DNA from: Simkania negevensis
GTDB lineage: Bacteria > Chlamydiota > Chlamydiia > Chlamydiales > JAFITR01
Assembly (NCBI GenBank): GCA_017116025.1
Contig: JAFITR010000050.1
Location: forward strand, 1 to 9,475
Direction of reading: 5' to 3'
Length of the DNA stretch: 9,475 nucleotides
Positions within the stretch are counted from its first letter, which is position 1. Every line of letters begins with the position of its first letter. A program made the translations under genes and the position numbers. Below the pieces are notes generated by a model. It did not search any database. It was not told the origin of the DNA and saw nothing but the letters and a program-made list of their open reading frames with translations. Positions 1 to 6,273 of the stretch are shown here, one piece after another.

Positions 1-92
1 GGTCTGGTTCCAAAACTGTCAAACTCGAGCGTTGAAAATCAACGGTAAAGAACGTAGCAACAAAAGCACAAAAAAAGATGGCCGTCTTTGTT

Positions 93-148
93 GTCCCTGC
101 TGTCTCTGTCGTCCCTGTTGTCCCTCTCTTGTCCCTGTTGTCCCTCTC
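93..148. repeat. GTCCCTGTT-type 9-base tandem repeat upstream of the T3SS operon
   Basis: Six 9-base units related to GTCCCTGTT lie here, at 93, 102, 111, 120, 131 and 140, with a 2-base interruption (TT) at 129-130. The 18-base block at 111-128 recurs exactly at 131-148. All stops are absent in one plus-strand frame, giving a Cys/Pro-rich translation that does not look like a protein. Just downstream, 148-153 (CACTGA) and 164-169 (TCAGTG) can pair around a 10-base loop; no T-run follows, so this is not a convincing terminator. I recall similar GTCCCT repeats in intergenic DNA of other bacteria, but I cannot name a family. Confidence 0.75.
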
Positions 149-203
149 ACTGATCTCACTGGCTCAGTGGTTATTTATGTAACAAAGGCCGTGCAAATTA
201 GAC

Positions 204-232
204 TTTACAGTTTAGCTGTTGACGTGTACAAC
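204..232 (+). promoter_or_regulatory. Candidate sigma70/sigma66-type promoter for the T3SS operon
   Basis: TTTACA at 204-209 matches 5 of 6 bases of the -35 consensus. TACAAC at 227-232 matches 4 of 6 of the -10 consensus, and the spacer is 17 bases. Transcription would start near 239, about 20 bases before the first gene, leaving room for its ribosome binding site. It is the only good candidate in the region between the repeat and the first gene. A second -35-like hexamer, TTGACG at 219-224, has no well-spaced -10 partner. This is inference from consensus matching only. Confidence 0.35.
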
Positions 233-258
233 GTGGATAAAACGTTGTGGGGTGAGGT

Positions 259-663
259 GTGGTGTTTTCTGAGCATGTACAGAAGCTAAGCGGCGAGCTT
301 GGTGTGGCGTTTGAGCCTTTGGAAGAAAACGCGCGCGAGTTTCTTGTCCCTGTTGAAAAGGGAGAAGGGGGCGTTGTCAAGGTGTTGGATTTGTCGCCCG
401 GATTTTCGTTGTCGTGTTCGGTCGTTGCCCTGCCCCAGAAAGACTTGGAACTTTTTGTTATGGACGTCATGGGTGGCAACTTGTTTGGCCAAGGGACGGC
501 AGGGGGGGTGCTAAGCCTCGACGGTGCAGGAAAGAGACTCTATCTCACTAGGGACGTTCCTGGCGAAGTAAAATATGCTGAGTTTCGTGATGTGTTCGAA
601 GATTTTCTCAATGTCGTTGACTTTTGGCGTGGCGAGGTAGAAGAGCACAACAAGAGCGGATAA
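259..663 (+). CDS. T3SS chaperone-like protein, CT663 family
   Basis: A small acidic protein of 134 residues with the size and make-up of class I (SycE/CesT-like) type III chaperones. These proteins dimerise in the cytoplasm and hold effectors in a secretable state. The identification rests mainly on position, directly upstream of cdsD, as CT663 is in C. trachomatis. CT663 has also been reported to bind the primary sigma factor and RNA polymerase and to reduce transcription, so a regulatory role is possible. An in-frame TGA at 253-255 limits the start to GTG 259 or GTG 262. GGGG at 249-252 favours 259, and GAGG at 254-257 could serve 262. No membrane segment or cysteine is visible. The gene ends 16 bases before cdsD and is probably the first gene of the operon. 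Confidence 0.7.
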   Translation: MVFSEHVQKLSGELGVAFEPLEENAREFLVPVEKGEGGVVKVLDLSPGFSLSCSVVALPQKDLELFVMDVMGGNLFGQGTAGGVLSLDGAGKRLYLTRDVPGEVKYAEFRDVFEDFLNVVDFWRGEVEEHNKSG

Positions 664-679
664 AGGATGATGAGGCGGT

Positions 680-2629
680 ATGACGGGAAAGCTTGTTGGT
701 TTAGAAGGTAATGTCGTTGAAGGTATGGAGCTTTCTTTCGACCAAGGCAATCGCTGGGTTGTAGGCAGTGATGCCGCTAGCTGCGATTTTGTCGTTGATG
801 ATCCAGAGGTCGCTCCTGTTCATTTTGTCGTAGAGAAGATAGAAGATCGTTACCTTGTTGACAATCTGGACATGGACAACCCAGTAACGATCAATGGCGA
901 AGCTTCTGAAGACCCTGCTCCTTTGGCCAACGGCGACGAGCTTCGCGTCGGTAGCGCACTCTTTACTTTTGTCCAAAACGAAGCTGATATTGAAGCTGAA
1001 CCTGAAAAAGAAGCTGAACCTGAACTTGAATCCGAGCCTGAGCCCGAGCCAGAAGAAGAAGAGGCAGAAGAGCTTCCTGTAGTAGAGGAGGAGGCCTCTC
1101 CAGCGGAAGAAACAGCGGAAGAAACAGCAGAAGAAGCAGCCGCGGAAGAAGAAGAAATAACAGCAGAAGAAGAAGAAGCAGCAGTAGAAGCAGTAGAAGA
1201 GGAAGAGATTGAGCAGCCTCCGCCGTTTCAGATCAATTTGGAGGGCACGGGCCGCTTTTTGTTGAAGGTATTAACTGGTCCAAACAGTGGTGCGGAGTTT
1301 CCTTTGCAGCCTGGACGCAGCTATCTTCTTGGCAGTGATGCTTTGGCGTGTGACGTGGTTTTTTACGACTTAAGTGTTTCGCGTCAACATGCGAGGGTGA
1401 CGGTTGACGATAGCGGCAATGTTGTTGTCGAAGACCTCGACAGCCGCAACGGAGTTATTGTTGACGGCTCTCTGATTCAACAGAGGGAAGAAGGTCCTGC
1501 AGGCCGTGTCATCACGTTGGGAACGACTTCGTTGATTGTCCTTGACCGAGAGGCGAAGGCGGAGACTGTTGTCGCTGATCTCCCTATTCCCGAAAAAGAA
1601 GCTCCTCTCCTTGCAAAAGAAGAAAAGAAAGAAGAGGAGAAGAGTGTTGTTGCAGAGAATCTTATTACCGTCGAGGAGCTTGAGCAGAAGGTAAAAGATG
1701 AAGAGGCGCTTGAAACGGTACGTAAGCAGACGAGGCTGGGAGGCATACTCCTTATTGTTGCCCTGATCATTGTAGGGGTCTTTGTCGTTATTGCCCTGAT
1801 CTCTCTTTTTACTCAAGAAGAAGTAAAAATCACTCCGAGAGACTATCAGAAAGAGATCGTTGTCGCTCTGCGGACCTTCCCCGGCGTGACTCATACTTAC
1901 AACTCTTCTACTCGTCAGCTGTTCCTTGTTGGACATGTGCTCACTGGAGCAGAAGAGATGGAGATGTTGTACAACTTGCGTGGAGTGAAGTTTTTGAGCA
2001 GTATAGAGAACAATGTCATCATCGATGCATACGTCTGGAAGGAGTACAACATCTTGCTCGCTAAGAATCCAAATTGGAAAGGGGTGAGTCTCCAAGCTGC
2101 TAATCCAGGTCTCTTCTCCCTCTCCGGTTATCTGAAAAGCGAAGATGAGTTGCAGTCGATCAAAGATTACTTCAACCTGCACTTTCCCTACATAGACCGC
2201 TTGCAGTACAATGTCGTTGTTGAAGAGACGCTCCATCAACAGGTGCTGCTTCTTTTGCAAGACCACGCTTTTAACAATGTCTCTGTCGCTTTGGCCAGTG
2301 GCGAGCTTGCCTTGTCGGGGTATATCAACAAAAGTCGAACGGGTGAATTTGCAAGCCTTCTCACCAGCTTGGGCCTTGTCCCTGGAATACGTTCGATTAA
2401 AGACCTTGTTGCTAAGGTGGACTCTGACCAGTCGGCGATCAATATAACAAGCCAATATACTGTCCAAGGATACGCTTCTCATGGCCAGGTGAGCATCAGC
2501 GTGATGATTGATGGAGAGATCCGTTCGCGAGGAGATGTGATCAATGAGATGGTGATTACTTCCATTACTCCTCACGCTGTCCTTTTAGAAAAGGGTGGGA
2601 TGAAATACAAAATTGAGTATAAAGAGTGA
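680..2629 (+). CDS. cdsD: CdsD (SctD): FHA-domain inner-membrane ring protein of the T3SS
   Basis: Inner-membrane ring component of the injectisome, 649 residues; the C. trachomatis protein is longer (over 800 as I recall). An FHA fold at about residues 5-97 is followed by a Glu-rich linker (about 98-185) with a 12-base tandem repeat at 1101-1124. A second FHA fold covers about 191-290, then a charged stretch, one membrane segment (about 354-377) and a periplasmic region to the end. That region appears to hold two or three BON/ring-building-type repeats (about 390-605). FHA2 keeps the S234-R-Q-H237 and N257-G258 motifs. FHA1 is degenerate, with A45-P-V-H48 in place of SxxH. Both have Gly-Ser-Asp (G29, G218) where the phosphate-binding Gly-Arg is usual. 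The periplasmic part has no cysteine. GAGG at 671-674 supports the ATG. In C. pneumoniae, CdsD is reported as a PknD substrate. Confidence 0.93.
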   Translation: MTGKLVGLEGNVVEGMELSFDQGNRWVVGSDAASCDFVVDDPEVAPVHFVVEKIEDRYLVDNLDMDNPVTINGEASEDPAPLANGDELRVGSALFTFVQNEADIEAEPEKEAEPELESEPEPEPEEEEAEELPVVEEEASPAEETAEETAEEAAAEEEEITAEEEEAAVEAVEEEEIEQPPPFQINLEGTGRFLLKVLTGPNSGAEFPLQPGRSYLLGSDALACDVVFYDLSVSRQHARVTVDDSGNVVVEDLDSRNGVIVDGSLIQQREEGPAGRVITLGTTSLIVLDREAKAETVVADLPIPEKEAPLLAKEEKKEEEKSVVAENLITVEELEQKVKDEEALETVRKQTRLGGILLIVALIIVGVFVVIALISLFTQEEVKITPRDYQKEIVVALRTFPGVTHTYNSSTRQLFLVGHVLTGAEEMEMLYNLRGVKFLSSIENNVIIDAYVWKEYNILLAKNPNWKGVSLQAANPGLFSLSGYLKSEDELQSIKDYFNLHFPYIDRLQYNVVVEETLHQQVLLLLQDHAFNNVSVALASGELALSGYINKSRTGEFASLLTSLGLVPGIRSIKDLVAKVDSDQSAINITSQYTVQGYASHGQVSISVMIDGEIRSRGDVINEMVITSITPHAVLLEKGGMKYKIEYKE

Positions 2630-2662
2630 ACTCGATATAACTGAGCATAAAAGGAGACGATC

Positions 2663-2908
2663 ATGTTTGGATTGAAAGGAAAGGAGGGCACTCCTAAGCT
2701 TGTTTTTGCTTTAGAAAAAGAGCTTAAGGCAAAACCTGAGCGCTATTCTGAGTTAAAACGTCGTGCTGCAACGAAGCTTGGCGAGCTTAAGACATCGTTG
2801 CGTGAGGGGCTTGACGGAGACGATTTTAAAAAAACGGAGGCCTTGTTACACGGCTATGAAGCGTTTGATCGCGTGCTGGGGAGAATCCAGCGCACTGTGA
2901 ATGGATAA
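2663..2908 (+). CDS. cdsE: CdsE: small needle co-chaperone, CT665-like
   Basis: A short, highly charged, Lys/Glu-rich helical protein of 81 residues lying immediately before the needle gene, in the position and at the size of CT665 (CdsE). In C. trachomatis, CdsE and CdsG have been proposed to act together as chaperones that keep the needle subunit from polymerising in the cytoplasm, like YscE and YscG with YscF. No signal peptide or membrane segment is seen; the protein should be cytoplasmic and mostly helical. AGGAG at 2652-2656 sits 6 bases before the ATG. The 33-base gap from cdsD is the largest in the cluster apart from the one before cdsQ. Sequence conservation is low in this family, so the call rests on context. 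Confidence 0.75.
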   Translation: MFGLKGKEGTPKLVFALEKELKAKPERYSELKRRAATKLGELKTSLREGLDGDDFKKTEALLHGYEAFDRVLGRIQRTVNG

Positions 2909-2929
2909 TGTATTAAGTAGGAGTTCTGG

Positions 2930-3208
2930 ATGACTGATCCTAGCGGCGGCAGCAGTAGTAGTAGTGGTAGTGGTGGTATAAATTTTAATAACTTAATCTC
3001 TGCTTTAGAGAGTTATACGACCACCGTTGAAGGCAAGATCAAAGGATTTTCTACTCCTTCTGCTGCAAAAGGAGGCACGGTGAGTTTGAAGCAGATGTTC
3101 GAGCTGCAGCTTTCGATGAATAAGCTGTCGCAGTTCATTGCAGCGGCGACGAACGTACTGAGTGCGATGAACACCGGGATGTCGCAGGTGGCACAAAACA
3201 TCAAGTAG
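2930..3208 (+). CDS. cdsF: CdsF (SctF): T3SS needle subunit
   Basis: Needle subunit that polymerises into the extracellular hollow filament, 92 residues, typical for the YscF/MxiH/PrgI family. The first 16 residues are a flexible Ser/Gly tract encoded partly by a run of AGT codons. The rest can form two amphipathic helices separated by a turn near residues 41-48 (PSAAKGG), the helix-turn-helix hairpin of needle proteins. The C-terminal half carries the Q-x-x-M-N-K-L-S type sequence expected of the second helix. There is no cysteine. AGGAG at 2919-2923 precedes the ATG. Flanking by cdsE and cdsG, its presumed chaperones, supports the assignment to the CT666 family. Confidence 0.88.
   Translation: MTDPSGGSSSSSGSGGINFNNLISALESYTTTVEGKIKGFSTPSAAKGGTVSLKQMFELQLSMNKLSQFIAAATNVLSAMNTGMSQVAQNIK
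2954..2965 (+). repeat. AGT trinucleotide run in the 5' end of cdsF
   Basis: Four exact in-frame AGT codons occur within a longer run of AGC, AGT and GGT codons at 2942-2977. Gain or loss of a unit by replication slippage would lengthen or shorten the Ser/Gly N-terminal tail of the needle subunit without shifting the frame. Confidence 0.8.
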
Positions 3209-3221
3209 GGGGAGAAGTTAG

Positions 3222-3710
3222 ATGGTTCAAAGGTTTGCAAGTTATGACGAGGATTTTAAACTTTTTGTCGAGACAGGCTATATCGCGGTCAATCAGGGTG
3301 ATGAAGAGGCTGCTCTGCACTTGTTTGCAGCAGCTGATGCGTTGCGCTCCAATTCGTTTGAGTCCCGGATGGGCTATGCTTTTATCGCTGTACAGAAGAT
3401 GGAACTTGCCCGTGCGATGAAGATCTATAATACTTTGTTGGAAGAAGATGCCAACAACAACATGGCTAAAGCGTTTTTGGGGCTGACGCTCTTCCTCTCT
3501 GTCTTTATTCACAAAAAGCTCGACAACGATCTGTCGAAGAGTGGTGTCTTGCCTGTAGAGATGGAAAAACGGGCATTTGAGCTGCTAAACGAGGCGTTGA
3601 AGAATGACGAAGACGAGGCTGCCAAAGGCCTTGCTCGTTCTACACTAGAGTGGTTTGAACAAGAGCGTTCCGTTGAAGGGGGCCCGTTCGAGCTGAAGCC
3701 ATCGCATTGA
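3222..3710 (+). CDS. cdsG: CdsG (SctG-like): TPR needle chaperone
   Basis: A cytoplasmic, mainly helical protein of 162 residues in the CT667 (CdsG) position. It resembles the YscG/PscG TPR-fold chaperones that bind the C-terminal helix of the needle subunit. Two TPR-like units are visible at about residues 11-44 and 45-78, with the alternating small and aromatic residues typical of the repeat (for example G-Y-I-A-V-N-Q-G-D). A third helical pair follows to about residue 148. The gene starts 13 bases after cdsF; its GGGGGAGAA ribosome binding site begins at the last base of the cdsF stop codon, which suggests translational coupling between needle and chaperone. No signal peptide is seen. The family assignment combines TPR pattern and position. 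Confidence 0.82.
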   Translation: MVQRFASYDEDFKLFVETGYIAVNQGDEEAALHLFAAADALRSNSFESRMGYAFIAVQKMELARAMKIYNTLLEEDANNNMAKAFLGLTLFLSVFIHKKLDNDLSKSGVLPVEMEKRAFELLNEALKNDEDEAAKGLARSTLEWFEQERSVEGGPFELKPSH

Positions 3711-3720
3711 GGAGGTGGTT

Positions 3721-4422
3721 ATGACTGACAATATTACACCCAACATTGGCCGCAAAGGGAATCCTGAGCCGCAGACGGACCAGGCGTCTGCTGACCGCGA
3801 TTATAGATCGCTCCCAGATGCTGGCCCTCATGGGGAGCCGAATAAGCCGTTTGATTTAAATGCGGGCGGAGGGGCGGTGGAGAAGGCTGCACCGATCTCC
3901 CCTATGGAAGTGCTTTCCAAGATTTCTGCGTCAAAACAGCCGTTGATGACAGCTCCGACGATGGGCGCTGCTGAAGGTGCGCTTGGGGCTCTTTCCCACC
4001 GCTTTGGTCAACTGGGCCGAGTGGTCAAGCTTGTTTCGGACCTCTCAATCAAGCATCCTAATGCCAAGGTCTTTAGAGAAGCAGACCGCCAGCTGATGCA
4101 GAATAAGCTTTCCAGGGCACACAACAGCCTACAAGCTGTTTTTTCTCATTTGGGGGTATCCACTGCGATTAAAGAACCCCATCTATCGGGTAAATCACCG
4201 ATGTTGCAGGCTTTTAGTTGGCTTACGCAGTCGCAGGACCAGCTGCATAGCGCATATGAAAATGCAGAACAAATGGGCCGTGATGGTAAGTCTTTAAACC
4301 CTGCTGCGATGTTGGCTGTAGAGGCAAAAATGAACTCCGCCAATCAGGAGATCATGCTCTTTACCAATGCCTTGAACAAGGGTTTAGAGGCCTTTAAGAC
4401 AATCATGGGCGTCCAAATTTAA
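3721..4422 (+). CDS. CT668-like T3SS protein, possible inner rod (SctI)
   Basis: A 233-residue protein in the slot between CdsG and the ATPase, where C. trachomatis has CT668. The start is ATG 3721, not the in-frame GTG at 3715: GGAGG at 3711-3715 overlaps that GTG and is ideally spaced for the ATG. The first 60 or so residues are Pro/Gly/Asn-rich and look disordered; the rest is helical, with no signal peptide or membrane segment. The last 37 residues read as an amphipathic helix with the pattern M-L-x5-K-M, then F-x5-K, then T-I-M-x2-Q, resembling the C-termini of YscI/PrgJ/EscI inner rod proteins. No other gene in this window could encode the rod. The rod role is inference; membership of the CT668 family is more secure. 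Confidence 0.75.
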   Translation: MTDNITPNIGRKGNPEPQTDQASADRDYRSLPDAGPHGEPNKPFDLNAGGGAVEKAAPISPMEVLSKISASKQPLMTAPTMGAAEGALGALSHRFGQLGRVVKLVSDLSIKHPNAKVFREADRQLMQNKLSRAHNSLQAVFSHLGVSTAIKEPHLSGKSPMLQAFSWLTQSQDQLHSAYENAEQMGRDGKSLNPAAMLAVEAKMNSANQEIMLFTNALNKGLEAFKTIMGVQI

Positions 4423-4439
4423 GTTGATTAGGTAGGTAG

Positions 4440-5759
4440 ATGGATTTTGGTGACCGTTTTGGGAAGCTGTTAGAGGGTCTTGAGGAGGCTCAGCTTACGG
4501 AGGTGCAGGGACGCATCACGGAAGTTGTGGGCATGCTGATCAAGGCTGTTGTTCCTCAGGTGAAGATGGGTGAGGTGTGCCTTGTCAAGCGTGAGGGATT
4601 GGAACCGTTGCGTACCGAGGTTGTCGGCTTTACCAAAGACGAGGTCTTCCTTTCTCCTCTCGGCGAGATGTCGGGTGTTGGCCCTTCGTCCGTGGTAATC
4701 CCCACCCGCTCTTTCCTCCATATACACGTAGGTGACGCTCTTCTTGGACGCGTATTGGACGGCCTTGGCAACCCTCTCGATGTCGATACCAAGGGGCCGT
4801 TGGAGCTGACCGAGACATACCCTGTGATTCAGGCCCCTCCGGACCCGTTAACAAGACAGATGATTAAAGAGCCGCTTTCTGTTGGAGTACGTTGCCTGGA
4901 CGGTCCTCTGACATGTGGCCGAGGGCAGCGTGTGGGGATTTTCGCCGCTGCTGGCGGAGGTAAGTCGACGTTGATGGGGATGATTGCGCGCAATGCCATT
5001 GCTGACGTCAATGTGATTGCACTCATCGGTGAGAGGGGCCGGGAGTTGCGGGAGTTTCTTGAAGAATCTTTGGGTGAAGAGGGGATGGCTCGTTCTGTTG
5101 TTATCGTCTCTACCTCCGACCAACCTTCTCAGGTGAGGTTGAACGCTGCCTATGTTGGTACGGCAATCGCGGAGTATTTTCGCGACAAAGGCAAGTCGGT
5201 GATCTTTATGATGGACTCCGTTACGCGCTTTGCCCGGGCGTTGAGGGAGGTAGGTCTTGCCGCAGGAGAACCTCCATCACGTGGAGGCTATACCCCTTCT
5301 GTTTTTTCTACACTGCCCAAACTGTTGGAGCGGTCTGGAAACTCGGACAAGGGATCGATCACAGGGTTTTATACCGTCCTTGTTGCTGGCGACGACATGA
5401 ACGAACCCGTCGCTGATGAGGTGCGTTCTATCCTCGACGGCCACGTGATTCTCTCTGCTGAGCTGGCACGTCAGTACCACTACCCTGCTGTCGATGTCCT
5501 CTCTTCTGTAAGTCGTGTGTTACCCAATATTGTCGACAAGGAACATCTGGAGCTCGTTGGTAAGTTAAAAGAGGTGTTGGCTAACTACAAAAAGAATGAG
5601 ATGTTGATTCGCATAGGGGAGTATAAGCGAGGCTCTGACAAGGCGGCAGATTTCGCTATCGACCATATTGACAAGGTCAATCGATTTTTGCGCCAAGGCA
5701 CGAACGAACCATCGAGCTACGAAGAGACCTTGCAGCAGCTCCGTGCTCTCTTTAGGTAG
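4440..5759 (+). CDS. cdsN: CdsN (SctN): T3SS ATPase, FliI/YscN family
   Basis: Hexameric ATPase at the base of the secretion machine; it strips chaperones and unfolds substrates for export. The length of 439 residues is normal for the YscN/FliI family. An N-terminal beta-barrel domain (about 1-95) precedes the catalytic core. The P-loop is A169-A-A-G-G-G-K175-S-T. The family glutamate motif is G197-E198-R-G-R-E. A Walker B strand ends in F-M-M-D-S, followed by T-R-F-A-R-A, and the PPSRGGYTPSVFSTLPKLLE segment is the FliI/YscN signature. The C-terminal helical domain (about 350-439) contacts substrates and the CdsO stalk. All residues expected for catalysis appear present. AGGTAGG at 4430-4436 serves the ATG. 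The stop overlaps the next gene's ribosome binding site, so CdsN and CdsO are probably translationally coupled. Confidence 0.97.
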   Translation: MDFGDRFGKLLEGLEEAQLTEVQGRITEVVGMLIKAVVPQVKMGEVCLVKREGLEPLRTEVVGFTKDEVFLSPLGEMSGVGPSSVVIPTRSFLHIHVGDALLGRVLDGLGNPLDVDTKGPLELTETYPVIQAPPDPLTRQMIKEPLSVGVRCLDGPLTCGRGQRVGIFAAAGGGKSTLMGMIARNAIADVNVIALIGERGRELREFLEESLGEEGMARSVVIVSTSDQPSQVRLNAAYVGTAIAEYFRDKGKSVIFMMDSVTRFARALREVGLAAGEPPSRGGYTPSVFSTLPKLLERSGNSDKGSITGFYTVLVAGDDMNEPVADEVRSILDGHVILSAELARQYHYPAVDVLSSVSRVLPNIVDKEHLELVGKLKEVLANYKKNEMLIRIGEYKRGSDKAADFAIDHIDKVNRFLRQGTNEPSSYEETLQQLRALFR

Positions 5760-5764
5760 GAGAT

Positions 5765-6262
5765 ATGGACGAAAAAGAGCCGGAATATCCTCTTGAGCAG
5801 GTGCTGGAGGTAAAGAAGAAGAGGGTAGAGCGTGCAGAGAAGGTTGTCCATGAGAAGAAGAGTGCTTTGGAGGTGGAAGAGGAGAAGATGAAGAAGTGTG
5901 AGGCTGCGCGTGACGAGGTAAAAGATCACTATGACGATAAGCTTGCACAGCTGCGAGCCGTCCTTGATGAAGGCTCAACAGCACCAAAAATCCAGCAGAT
6001 GAAGGTATATTTGAAAGTCGTTAAGGAGAAGCTGGACGTAGAAGAGAAAAAGGTATCTGATCAACAGCAAGAAGTTGAGAAAGCGCAGAAGAATTTGGAA
6101 GAAGCAGAAGAGGAGTTGAGGAAGCGGCGTCAGGAAGTGGACAAAATAGAGACTCATCGTGAGGAGTGGACCAAGGAGATGAAAGCTGAGATGATAAAAA
6201 AGGAAGGTATCGAACAGGACGAGATGGGCAATATCATCTTCTTAGGAAAAAAACGTAAGTAG
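5765..6262 (+). CDS. cdsO: CdsO (SctO): coiled-coil stalk protein, YscO/FliJ-like
   Basis: A 165-residue, almost entirely charged, alpha-helical protein. Glu, Lys and Gln dominate, with heptad-like spacing of Val/Leu/Met through most of the chain, as in the antiparallel coiled coil of YscO, FliJ and CdsO. These proteins insert into the ATPase hexamer and link it to the export gate; flagellar FliJ also recycles chaperones. Size and position (CT670, directly after cdsN) match. It begins 5 bases after the cdsN stop, with TAGGAG at 5757-5762 shared with that stop codon. No membrane segment is seen. Low-complexity coiled coils are hard to assign by sequence alone, so gene order carries most of the weight. 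Confidence 0.88.
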   Translation: MDEKEPEYPLEQVLEVKKKRVERAEKVVHEKKSALEVEEEKMKKCEAARDEVKDHYDDKLAQLRAVLDEGSTAPKIQQMKVYLKVVKEKLDVEEKKVSDQQQEVEKAQKNLEEAEEELRKRRQEVDKIETHREEWTKEMKAEMIKKEGIEQDEMGNIIFLGKKRK

Positions 6263-6273
6263 AGGTGTAAACC

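Noticed and set aside
17..22. TTGACA on the minus strand, a possible outward promoter -35
   Set aside because: A -10 element would lie beyond the window edge, so it cannot be assessed.
1..48. Possible 3' end of an upstream plus-strand gene (two frames stay open to stops at 33-35 and 46-48)
   Set aside because: Only 10 to 15 codons are visible and neither tail is recognisable, so no gene can be supported.
32..289. TTG-started 85-residue reading frame in the upstream region
   Set aside because: It translates the GTCCCT repeat into a Cys/Pro-rich string, overlaps the promoter and the first T3SS gene, and has no ribosome binding site.
1370..2575. 401-residue minus-strand open frame
   Set aside because: It lies entirely antisense to cdsD, has no recognisable domain, and is explained by codon bias of the plus-strand gene.
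3715..3720. GTG 3715 as start of the CT668-like gene
   Set aside because: It overlaps the GGAGG at 3711-3715, leaving no spacer; ATG 3721 is ideally placed.
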